Assembly (NCBI RefSeq): GCF_021155775.2
Contig: NC_060237.1
Location: 11,619,832-11,683,831, forward strand
DNA from: Neodiprion pinetum
Taxonomy: Eukaryota > Arthropoda > Insecta > Hymenoptera > Diprionidae
Direction: 5' to 3'
DNA length: 64,000 nt
Shown: piece after piece, positions 20,190 to 30,299 of the stretch
Numbering within the stretch: position 1 is the first letter of the stretch
Layout of the letters: every line of letters starts with the position of its first letter
Program-made: the position numbers and the translations under genes
The notes under the pieces: model-generated
Told to the model about the DNA's origin: nothing
Database searches by the model: none
Seen by the model: only the letters and a program-made list of their open reading frames with translations

Positions 20190-23100
20190 TCATTGGAACA
20201 AGACGACAGACGCTCGTCTGTTGCTTTCTACAACGTTGAAGCACATTAATCGTTCAATTCCAAATTCAACACATGGCAGCAGTTACGTATTTACACCAGA
20301 CTCGATATTTAGGTATTACGATAAAATTCGAATTCGACCGCATTTTCAGATGCTGTGCAACGTGCCGAAATCCAGACCTTTCCGTGCGACGAGCGGGTCG
20401 AAATTCGTCGTTGTTCGTAACCATAAATCGAGACGTTTTAGAGGCAATTTGAAAACGGCTATAGACAGGCTGTTCGATTTTACGAAGTGCACAAGGTCTT
20501 GATTGTGCGGCTGCGTGGTATGGCCGGCGTTCGATAAATCATAAAACATCGAATTGATCATTCGAAGACATGCCGGGTTGTATGATCGAAATCGCCGCAT
20601 GCGTGCGTGTGTGTGTGCGGTGCTGCACGATGACACGAGTTCATTGCCCTCGGAAAGCCTTCGGGAACAAAAATCCCAAAGTATGGAGAACTCGATGAAG
20701 CCTCTCTGATATCCGATTTAAAACCAGGTTTACTCACTGAATTTTAGGAAACAGTCCTATCGGAGTCTAGAAAGGTGCTAAAATGTCACCGGGACACGTC
20801 GTAGCTTCAACCATACAATAGCGCAATGAATTGTAACCCGTTCAGGGTGTCTGAAACTTCGGCGACCGTACAACGGTCGCCGAGAATGACTCGCGAATAT
20901 CGCTTACTAACTGTAAGTTTTTTAATTTCACTCCTTGATTTCACAGGTCGATGGTGTTTTCCCTTTACCCAAGCATAACTGCGCCGGCGCCTCCGGTTCC
21001 CGCGCTTCTCGTCCCATCGCTCGCACACCTATGGATATGATTATTATATGCATGTGTAGGTGTAGAAAAGCGATCGCGCTTAGGAGCCTTTCGGCAATAA
21101 ATATCGAAGCGTGCCAAATGCGAGGGTGATCCCTGCCGCCGCTGCTGCAGGCACTCCGAAACGTCTACAAAAGGGTCGACGCGACCGGATTGATCGTTGA
21201 CCCGGGTCTAATGAACCGAGCTCTCGACGTTGTGTGCACGCGTGTGTGTGTGCGCGGGCGTGCGGCAGCAGCAGACTTTTGTTTACTCCAGGGAAAATTG
21301 CCAGAGATTTTCACTCAATTTTCGACCGGATAAGTTTCCAGCGACGGCGGCGGCGCTGTTTTCTACTCTTGCCCTTTATGTACGTGGTATACTTGTGCCT
21401 GCAATATATAAACATAGGTGTATATATCCTATATATACGTGCGTCTACCGCTGCAGCTCGACTAATTATCGATCGATTGATTGAGCATCCTAATCGGGAA
21501 GCTATTGTCGTGCATCGGGGCGATCGAGGTTCGTGCCTGTAATAACTCTCGGCATTTTTGAACACACGATCTCACCTGCGGTGTATTATACGAGTAGCAA
21601 TTGCGTCATCTAGATGTTTTTTTTTTTTTAAATTTATTTATTTCTTTCTTTAATCGTATATTATTTTGATCTATTGGGCAGTGTCGTACTGCAGTTGGAA
21701 TTTCACTTTGAAATCTACCACTTTCACATGGTTGACGCACGAGGTGATTGGGGCTGACTCATTTTTAATGATCTTACGTAAACTGTTGTGGTGAGGGGGA
21801 AGAAATAAAAAAAGAAAGAAACACGATAAACGAACATCATCCATGCATCTGAAATTTATTCACGCGTTCGAGATATTTATTTATTCGACTTTGCTTTGGT
21901 TATACCAGGCATTAGAATCAAGATAGAGTTATATAGATTATCAAATGATAGCAATTTTCGGCTAAATAATAAAGACAAGAAACGTTCGTATTCATTATGC
22001 CTACGAGGGAAGTATTTTCAGTAATCTTTTACGGTCGTTGGCGATTATATTTCTTTACCTGTTTTAAACAACTCAATATTATTGAGCGTTTTTTTTTCAG
22101 AATCAACTTCTCAGTTTCTTGTATTTTTATTTCTATTTGAATTTTAATCACATTGCATTCGCAATGAATTCTAGATATTTTCACAACGTTTCAAAAATCC
22201 TGACATACGGATTTAGGAGGTACATATATGGAGGCTTCCAAAAGTGTCCGTGTTCAACCAAATTCATAAATAATAAAACATGCAAACTGCCGTCATGTGG
22301 TACTTTTACTGAGTATGTCAAGTGAAAAAAGTATAATTGGCAATTATAATTCTGAAATATAATAATTCGCGAAACGAATTATGTCCAAGTTTAACGCCTA
22401 CGTCAAATGTTATACACCAAAATAAAGAATCCGTGTTCGAAAGTGTTGAAGTAAAATGACGTGGGTTAAAGGTACGCGAGTCGCCGATCCATTCGCCAAT
22501 CGCGACAAAAAGGATAATATAAGAAAAACCGAAGGAAAGAAAGCGTGGTCGCGTTTGCAGACGCAACGTAATTAGTCAGGCTGTTACCGTTGTTGATGGA
22601 GAGGTGTGATAATCGAGGTTGTGTCTCATAATACTTAACCAGTACACATTTATTATCTCAGTATAGATAGGTATAGGTGTAGGTATGCGTCATTAGAAAC
22701 TAACAGCTTTCCGTGTGCTATTTAGAAACGAGGAGACAAAACCATATCGCATTGAAATGGTTTAAATGAAAAAATGTATGCAATCTATGGAGTATTCTAA
22801 ACCTGTGTCGGCTGACCTTGGCCGTCTCAGATCTGATTTTTATTTTTTTACTGCCACGTCTTAACGAGTCTGAAACGCTTTCTCGCTTTTTGCCTTAAAA
22901 TCAATTTTATCGACGATTTTTTGAGACCAAAAGAAATTAAGTTTTTCCGAAACAAGAATTGAAGCCTGAAGCTTAAAAATTAATTGCTGAAATTTGACAG
23001 TGCAATTTTTTCACTGGTCACTGATTTGCTTTCGGGAATATGCATTGTGAAGATTAGTTGAGTGATGAAAAATTTACAGGAACTAGGAAATAGCTAGAGT

Positions 23101-23520
23101 TGAACGTGTAATTCGGTTTGGCAGTGTAATGCCCCATATATGATGAGTAAAAGTGTAAGAAACCGCTTGGATACAACAATGAAGCGTATAATAACATTTC
23201 CCCATTATCCTGCACACAAACACACACGCGCATATATCGTCGTAATCTCGAAGAACGAGACTCGAAATATAATGTATTTATACCTATAATGTCGAGGATT
23301 TGAATTAACGAACTCGGTAATTTGCTTCTTTCAGAAGATCGTTCGCTCCTGGAGTCCGCGAGCAAGATTAGGATCGGTTGGAGCTGAGTCTGGTCTGTAT
23401 ATCTCTCAAGGATCGACTACTAGCGCCTTCAAGGGGATCCTGAGCCTGGCTGGCTGGGCCTTGGAGGGGTAAAAAGTACTAGCAATAAATGGGGACGAAA
23501 TAGAATCGACCGTACAGCAG
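20190..23520. other. Unassigned non-coding stretch
   Basis: This includes small GT runs (20603-20616, 21240-21256), a CpG-richer patch at 20930-21550, a T-run at 21619-21629, and AT-rich DNA at 21600-23050. A frame at 22119-22325 (+) ends in a cysteine-containing stretch (CPCSTKF, then CKLPSCGTF) but has no signal peptide, splice support or known fold, so I do not call it. Confidence 0.4.
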
Positions 23521-23530
23521 AAGAGTGAGA

Positions 23531-23536
<6 letters not shown>

Positions 23537-23568
<32 letters not shown>
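23537..23568. repeat. (GA)16 microsatellite, GAGA-type
   Basis: Sixteen perfect GA units with imperfect GAGAGTGAGA flanks (23525-23580). It lies about 400 bp upstream of the signal-peptide exon. GA tracts are binding sites for GAGA factor in insect promoters, so a promoter role is possible but inferred. Confidence 0.9.
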
Positions 23569-23571
<3 letters not shown>

Positions 23572-23639
23572 AGAGAGAAGAAACGAAGCTGCTGGCTGCT
23601 CGACGAAGCCCCGTTGGCGTGTGTTACCCGGTTGTAATG

Positions 23640-23965
23640 CGATCCAATCCGCAACCTGGAATCCCTCGAAGCTAAAAGTTGGGCGGTCGACGAGCGAGCC
23701 TTGATTCGCCCATACTTCGGGACGGTTGGTAGATGGGACAGGGAATATTATTTTTTATTATTTTTTTTTTTAATCTCATCTCTTGGACAAAGTCGCGTCT
23801 CTTCCTCGCGTCCTTCTCGTTGCCACTCGCTCAGCGTTGGCCATCTTGGAGGAGATCGTACGACGAGGACTACTCGATGACATAAGCATGAAGAACCTGC
23901 AGTGACGCTCTCGCCTTCGCCATCCGCCCCCTTCGACACCCCAGGATTTCGTTGACGGGGCAATT
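23640..23965 (+). promoter_or_regulatory. Probable promoter/5' UTR of the signal-peptide exon
   Basis: A mixed CpG-containing stretch precedes the ATG at 23966. It has an A/T tract (23748-23775), a pyrimidine-rich segment ending at AAAG (23791) that could also be a splice acceptor, and GCCATCTTGGA (23839-23849), which fits a YY1/Pho-type binding core and the usual composition of an insect leader. No TATA box is evident. The extent of the leader and the exact start of transcription cannot be fixed from sequence. Confidence 0.4.
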
Positions 23966-24059
23966 ATGATCATGGCCACCGTTAAAATGGCGGACAAGAT
24001 GCTTTTCTTAGTCATATGCCCGATCGTGTTATACCTGAGAACTACGCGCGGCGAACAAG
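23966..24059 (+). CDS. First coding exon with signal peptide (secreted or membrane protein)
   Basis: The frame opens at ATG 23966, with a second in-frame ATG at 23972 in a better context (ATCATGGCC). Counting from that second Met, the peptide has a basic/polar start (ATVKMADK), a hydrophobic core (MLFLVICPIVLYL) and a small-residue end (RTTRGEQ): a textbook cleavable signal peptide. The exon ends at CAAG followed by the donor GTAAGAG at 24060. The split leaves one base of a codon (phase 1). A phase-1 intron just after the signal peptide is common in extracellular proteins built of immunoglobulin, EGF or LDL-receptor modules, so a cell-surface protein of that kind is plausible but not shown. 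No following exon is recognised in the remaining 40 kb of the window, so intron 1 is very long or the next exon was missed. The protein family is unknown. Confidence 0.6.
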
Positions 24060-25900
24060 GTAAGAGCCATAATCGATTATATACCATTAACTTTTTTCCA
24101 CACTGCCTCCTCTCTTTCCCTCTAATAGGTACACCGTCAATTGCTATAGCCACTCGGGTATCGATTCCTATGGAGGTTTCGTTCCGAGGATAGACTCACC
24201 GAGTGGATTAGAAACCCTTGAAATGGTCATCAATTTATGTTCCGAGACACTTTTTTTTCTCTCTTTCCTAAATCAATAATTGTCCAACGGAAGTTTCTTT
24301 TTTGCTTTCTTCGTTTGACCGGCAAGCGTATTGAACTTTTGTTTTAGTCAAACCGTTACTAACACTGAGATCTTGTTTGTGAATTTTACCATCAACTCAA
24401 AGACCATATTTATACACTGCATCTCTAATATATGTATATTGGCAGTGAATAGCAATTGTTTGTTTTAAATTTACTTTCAGGTCAAATTTATTTACATCTT
24501 GAATTCATTCTTAACAGCAGGAAACTTTGTCACCTCAACGTCGTTTATGTTTTCAGTTTATTTCGAGCTCCGAATTGATTTCTTCAAATTTAAACTTTAA
24601 GAATTTAAATAACTCCTACTAGTAGACGAAGAAGTGTTACTGAGTTAAATGTTGACTTCAATTGTACTTGAATTTTCAAATTCCACATGATATTTATTTT
24701 TGATGTGGAAAGTTACACGTTTACGATTCAGGATTTCTTCGGATCTTGAGCGTATTCTTCGGCAGTCGCGCACACACTAACTTTGTCCGGTAAGTGTTTC
24801 GGGACCGGATTTTTGTTCAAAATAAGATAAAAGTTGTTGCCGGTGGTTTCTTAACGGTCATAATCAGTCTGGCTGTTAACTGAATTAACTGCGCGATTCC
24901 TGGAGAACGTTACCTTCATCGCTGTCCGCTCTACTTGACGGTCTCGATCCTGTAGCCACCCCGTTTAATGGGACCATCTGCTCAATCGGTATTACCTCCA
25001 GCTCTTCGAGCGCAGTAAATATCCAGCCAGATATATCTAAACTTACTTAATGTTTACGGGGTATTTCGTGGCAAGTCGATCTCATGCCTCCGACCTTACA
25101 CATCTTCGATTTCATGTTCCAATTAGCTGCGCGTTAGATACAATATCCCACAAGTCTAGTCGGCAGGTGAAAATGTTCAAATTATGCGGACAGTTCGTTT
25201 ACAGTATTTATCGTGGTAACTTTGAATGAATTTTTTTTTTTTATCTCTTTTAATTTAACGTGGTTATAGTTAATCGTACGATAGAAGCAAAAAATAATCT
25301 AGCGATTGAACTGCAAATGTATTATCACGGAAAGCAATTTAGAATGAGATCCAGTATATCTTTGAATAGTTTAGTTATTCTGTAGCTAACTCTTCTACTA
25401 AAATATTTCTTCAAATAAAAACTTTTTTTTCTCAAACAAAAACGTCTTTTGTACCGGCATTGCGGAATTTTAAACCGTGCTTTATTGTTGCAAAGTAAAC
25501 AGAATTCCGAATTGGCAGTTCAATTAGTCATAACAACTACAGGTGGAGAAAGAAATCTGCGAAACTTGATTTAGGTGCATATATAAATTGTTTTCCTGTA
25601 GACACGATGTAACACACAGATCGGAATGAGAAATTCAAGACAGTCAGGATTAGAGGTAGGTCGAGACAACGCGAAATGTTCCCATACATCAGTGGGTCCT
25701 GAAAGACCTGGAATCCCCAGAGATTTATGTTTGATTGTGAGACGAAAATCTCTGAGAATTTCCTCGGAGACCGAGTTCTCTGTATGGTAAACACGGTATA
25801 CCTTCGGCAAGCATAATATTTATATAACGCGAGCACGCTTTACGCGTTTTTCCATGCGTGTTTTCCGCACGCAAAGTACCCGTTTCTATGACGACAGAGT
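24060..25900 (+). other. Start of the presumed long first intron; no feature seen
   Basis: AT-rich DNA after the donor at 24060. A minus-strand frame (25810-25571) has a protein-like composition (HTENSVSEEILRDFRLTIKH) but no ATG, domain or firm splice sites. I do not call it. Confidence 0.4.
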
Positions 25901-25911
25901 AAGTCTGGGAA

Positions 25912-25922
25912 TGCGCATGCGC
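25912..25922. promoter_or_regulatory. NRF-1/EWG-type palindrome, copy 1
   Basis: TGCGCATGCGC matches the core of the binding site of NRF-1 (erect wing in insects), a regulator found mainly at housekeeping and neuronal promoters. A second identical 11-mer lies 69 bp further on. Confidence 0.5.
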
Positions 25923-25980
25923 GGAGTACTGAAAAGATTACTTTTAAATCCTAGGAGTTAAAGTGGTCTTTTCTGTAGTT

Positions 25981-25991
25981 TGCGCATGCGC
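25981..25991. promoter_or_regulatory. NRF-1/EWG-type palindrome, copy 2
   Basis: Identical to the site at 25912-25922. An ATG follows at 25993, but its frame closes after nine codons. On the other side, a TATATAAA on the minus strand lies near 25825. A short bidirectional promoter is a reasonable guess. Confidence 0.5.
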
Positions 25992-25994
25992 TAT

Positions 25995-27280
25995 GGCGAA
26001 CAAATTCTACATTACGCGACCCTAACCTCAATTTCGTGCTCCGTGAAAAAACGCGCAACATACTCTCGTTATACAAAGAATCGTGTGCAACAAGGAGGCA
26101 ACGGTCTTTTCGCCTTGCGTATTTGCGATCTTCGTCTTCGGCTCACCTACGACTCATATTGCAAACTTACGCTCAGCTCGAAAAGACCGAGTTTGTCTTC
26201 TCGTTACACAATATATTATTTTTCTTCCGGTGGTTTCTATCGAGTGTTAACAATAGGACCAGTTCTATAAGCAACCCAAAACTCCGAATTATATCTACGC
26301 AAAATTTGAATGAAGTGTTGGCGATAAGCTTGCACAAGTTTTTTTTTGTGAAAAAGTGTCACGGTGTTTGCTAGATTTCTTCTTAAAAAAGAGAATTGAT
26401 TTGATACTCAAGAAAGTTTCTAGGTATTTCAGGCTTACGTGAGACCTTCTTGGATAGGGAAATCCTGTGTAAAGAACTCATTCGATTCAAATGTTTGAGG
26501 TTACTACGAGAATCAAGATTATGGTTCTCATTCGACCTTCAGGGACCTCGTTTATAATATTCCTGGCTTAAACCTCAATCAATCCTTGAGGTTTTCTTTC
26601 ACCGAGTTTCTCAGATCCGAGGTTCTACAGAGTGTTACCGATAGTGCGATGCGAGGATTTCGCGGTTCGATTTTAATCTAGAATTTTTCCAGAACCTTGA
26701 GACACGATTGAGCCAAACTTGTGTGAGGCGTGAGGGACCATACGTAGGGTGTAAATGAGACCTAAATTCGATTCGGCACATTATAAACTACGAAGGTGAT
26801 ACAAAGGGTAAAGAGGTTCAAACGAGTTCCAAAATATCGACTTGGGACCAATCGTCGACTTAGGTGTATAGCCACGTACGGGAATTAACGGAATAGCGGA
26901 ATAGCGGGAAATAATTAAGCGGATACAGGGTAGGAGATGTGTCGAGCAGCTGGGGCCGAAGTGCTGCGTGCAGTACAGCGTGCACACGGGTAGCATACGT
27001 CCGGAATGCAGAAGCGGAGCTTCGGAGGTTCGAAACTCAATTTTCGACCAATTCCGAGCATTAGCTTCTTCCCGTTTGGCCGGGCTGCTCCGCTCGGTTT
27101 TCGTCGGCAATTTCACTTTTTTTCCCGCTTTAATTTCATCCTCGATTCCCGGTGCCCCGCCACCAAGAGCGGATTGCCCTGCTCATTCTCGACGCTCATG
27201 CTACTTTGTATGGATCGCGTGGCGCTGCTGCCGCTCTGTGCGAGTGTGTGGGGCAAAGTAGAGTGCGCTGGTCTTCTTCT
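25995..27280. other. Unassigned stretch next to the NRF-1-type sites
   Basis: A + strand frame at about 26036-26374 is open for 112 codons but starts without an ATG and has no domain. The block 26960-27600 is richer in GC, with overlapping frames on both strands. I see no supported gene. Confidence 0.4.
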
Positions 27281-27330
27281 TTTCCTTCTTTCCTTCTTTC
27301 TTCTTTCTTCTTCCTTTCTTCTTCCGTCGT
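27281..27330. repeat. Imperfect (TTCT)n/(TTC)n polypyrimidine tract
   Basis: Mixed CTTT, TTC and TTCC units form an almost pure pyrimidine strand of about 50 bp. Confidence 0.85.
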
Positions 27331-27509
27331 CTACGCGCCCTGGCCCAGCCAGGTATAACCCACCTACCGCTGGCTGCGATCCAACCTGCAGGTATTAGTT
27401 GCCTCGGGGCAGCATCCGATCTTACCCGCTTCGATTACTGTCCCGTTGTTCCATCGTTTTCCATATTTTATCCCGAAATCGCGCGGCCAGCCACCACTCC
27501 CTCTTCCTC

Positions 27510-27539
27510 ACCCCCCCTCTCTCACTCTCTCTCTCTCTT
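27510..27539. repeat. C-run plus (CT)n microsatellite
   Basis: Seven C followed by CT dinucleotides with one CA interruption. Confidence 0.85.
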
Positions 27540-29092
27540 GCTCCACTGCTCGGTCTCGGACACGCGTTTGGGCTCATACGTGTGTAAAAATTCCAGCCCC
27601 TCCTCGTATTCCCTCCTAATTTCATAATTCGTCAATTTTCGAAATTACAATCATTAGACGGATGCCGAAAGTATATAAACGCTGCTCCCATACTCTCGCG
27701 TATACGTCATGTTTTATTTACGATTTTATACAAGGAAGGGGAAGTTAGTATTCACTTTGATATTACATGCCAGGGAACACGTAGACTTGGTTTACTTTCA
27801 CAAATTGGGGCTTAATCCAGATTCAGTCATGTTGTAATTATTTTCTGACAAATTAGTGTTGAAGGAGTAAGGATAGACAAATCGGTGATATTACAATGAT
27901 TGTTTACACTTTCGAAAGTTGATACCAGGTTATCGATCGTTAATGATTGAGAAGAGTTCCGACGACATAAACAATTTGACATGTTTTTAAATCAGTCTTA
28001 TGATCAAGGTGATCAAGGTTTTAAAGTGAGAGAATTATTCGGTGTCAATTTTTTTTTAGGCTCATCAGCTCTGCAAAATAAAAGCTTGTAGAGTACGAAT
28101 AGATTTGATTTTCATAACTTTTTATTTGACCAATATTCGGACTCAAATGATGCTTATAAAATCTAATCGTTATGTCGGAAAATTATGAATTCTTTATTTT
28201 AATCTAATCGTCATTAGTTACCGTTACAAATGATCGATTAGGTAAAAGTATTATTTAGATATAATACATATTTTACTCTCTTGGATGAAAAATAAAAAAA
28301 AGTTTGACCTGTATTTCCCTCATTTGGGTAAAAGATAACTTATAATGCCTCTTTTGAATTCACTCGAACGGCTCAGCATTCCGGAAGTCGACGATCGCCC
28401 CGAATTCCACGAAATTGTGGACGCAGGGTACATTCTTTAGAAATGGAAATGATCAAGGTACGACGTTGATCTAACGTGGCATAGTGGATGCTCGAAGCCT
28501 GAAGCGAAGTCAGGGTAAAATTGGTCGATGTATCTTGATGATCATGTCGTACGTCAAACTCGACGTTAATTTGAATAGGTTTGACTTTTATTGTGTTTTC
28601 AAGCGACACTGACCTGTACAAACTGGTATTAATCGGAATAAAGTTTAATCACTGAGGTGTCGTTGTTCTTTCGCCCCTTTATTTATTTATTTACTTACGA
28701 AACCATTCACGACTTCTTACCTTTCGTTTAGTTTCGAATATTGGTGAACTTTATTTATCACCCGATTATCTATTCCAAAGAAGTTCCAAAGAAGAATCGA
28801 CCTGAATCGGTTGGTAGCTAGCCATTTCAGTTTTATGACTGTTTCGAATTCATTGGTTTAATTTCCTATGTACAACCTACTTACATATTCTACGCTCTCT
28901 TGAACACTGTAACGATTCAAGGCTATAAACACAAAAAAAAAAAAACATTACGAAAGTTGTATATCAAATTTGTACATAAAACCCGAAATAGTCTGCAAGC
29001 ATTTATTGAGGCTCCTAACGCTGATGACACGAACGAAACCTTTGAAACCCCGGTTATAGCGTTACACATGTAGACGTGTCCTTTTTTATTAT
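27540..29092. other. Unassigned AT-rich stretch
   Basis: I see no gene. The 82-codon minus-strand frame at 28621-28373 is mildly protein-like but has no recognisable motif. An A-run lies at 28931-28944. Confidence 0.4.
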
Positions 29093-29300
29093 GAGGCTGA
29101 GGTTAGAAAAATTAACGTAACGAAACATCATGAGAAAAATCTTGACTTTGCAGTTAGAAAACCACTTTGAAGTAGGTGAGTTTTCGAAATATGAGCATAT
29201 TCTGCTTTACTATGGTTTACTAAATTTCAGACAAACCTAAAGTTGTGAAAAAATGATTCTTTCTAAACACGTATCGTTACGTTGACGTTACCAACTCATC
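29093..29300. mobile_element. MITE, family A, copy 2
   Basis: The left end (GAGGTTAG, then TTAACGTAACGAAACATC) and the right end (reverse complement GAGTTGGTAACGTCAACG) are inverted. Both ends and the interior (CGAAATATGAGCATATTCTG, then TAAATTTCAGAC) line up with the element at 9405-9598. The two copies have diverged considerably by substitutions and small indels, so they are old. There is no coding capacity. Confidence 0.65.
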
Positions 29301-29835
29301 GTTTTTTGCCAAGCAGAGAAGTAAACCAAAGAATCAAACGACAAAACCAGCAATTGCAAATCAAAAAAGTGGGGATAAAAATAGGGAATCAATTCAACAG
29401 TTGCACTAATTTAAACATCGCACAAATGAAAAAGAATGAAACGAAACGAAATTAAATGAAAATGAAAAGGCACAGAGAACCCGGATTGAGCCCTGAAAGC
29501 ATAAATGGCGTTTACATTATAAACAAACTGACCCGAAAATCGGATAAGAAATGAATAAAAAACCGTTCTCGCGTGATCGCGGTGACTGCCACCGCACGGG
29601 AAGAGGAAGTGGTAAATTTTTCGCCGCAAACTGCACGAGTCTCGTCGAAATCCGGAATACCCGGATTTTTCTCGGTTTCTCGTACGGTTATCCTAGGCCT
29701 GTAGCGGCAGCAGCAGCAGCAGCAGGTATAGTTAGTTACTTACGGTGGACTGGAGACGCTGAGATACACGCGAGCAAGTTGTCTTCCGTCTTGAAAAATA
29801 ATACTTACTTGGCAACGCTGCCTCGGCGCGCGGAC
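29301..29835. other. Unassigned stretch with a short GCA repeat
   Basis: A small (GCA)n run at 29706-29723 reads as poly-alanine. The open + frame from 29551 runs on into the AAG tract and is a low-complexity artefact. Confidence 0.45.
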
Positions 29836-30068
29836 GAGAAGAGGAAGAGGAAGAAGAAGAAGAAGAAGAAGAAGAAGAAGAAGAAGAAGAAGAAGAAGAA
29901 GAAGAAGAAGAAGAAGAAGAAGAAGAAGAAGAAGAAGAAGAAGAAGAAGAAGAAGAAGAAGAAGAAGAAGAAGAAGAAGAAGAAGAAGAAGAAGAAGAAG
30001 AAGAAGAAGAAGAAGAAGAAGACGACGACGACGAAGAAGGACAAGGAGGAGGAAAAGAAGAAGAGGAG
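29836..30068. repeat. Long (AAG)n polypurine tract, 57 perfect units
   Basis: 29851-30021 is an uninterrupted run of 57 AAG triplets. Imperfect GAGGAA, GAC and GGAGGA flanks extend the purine-biased block to about 230 bp. In each frame it gives poly-Lys, poly-Arg or poly-Glu, and poly-Leu or poly-Phe on the other strand. None of these is a real gene. The tract is a mirror-repeat polypurine sequence able to form intramolecular triplex (H-DNA), and is likely to be highly length-variable. Confidence 0.97.
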
Positions 30069-30242
30069 CCCGTCCCACCGCATACCTATACCTCGGACAT
30101 AACATCCACACAGTGCAGAGAGACAGACCACTTGCCGCACCTCGTGCACACGGCCATCATACCCACACACTCGATGGTTCAGCGGCGCGCTGCGGGCAGC
30201 ATCCCGCGAGTATAAGCCTGCAGATCGGCCTCGGAGCCCAAG

Positions 30243-30289
30243 AGCCAAATAGCCAAAGAGCCAAAGAGCCAAAGAGCCAAGGAGCCAAG
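30243..30289. repeat. Octamer minisatellite (AGCCAAAG)n
   Basis: Six tandem copies of an eight-base unit (AGCCAAAT, then AGCCAAAG three times, then AGCCAAGG and a truncated AGCCAAG), in a GC-rich patch 170 bp after the AAG tract. Confidence 0.9.
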
Positions 30290-30299
30290 AGCCCAAGTG

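Noticed and set aside
22119..22325. Cysteine-containing C-terminal peptide as a small secreted protein
   Set aside because: There is no signal peptide or splice evidence, and the cysteine spacing matches no family I can name.
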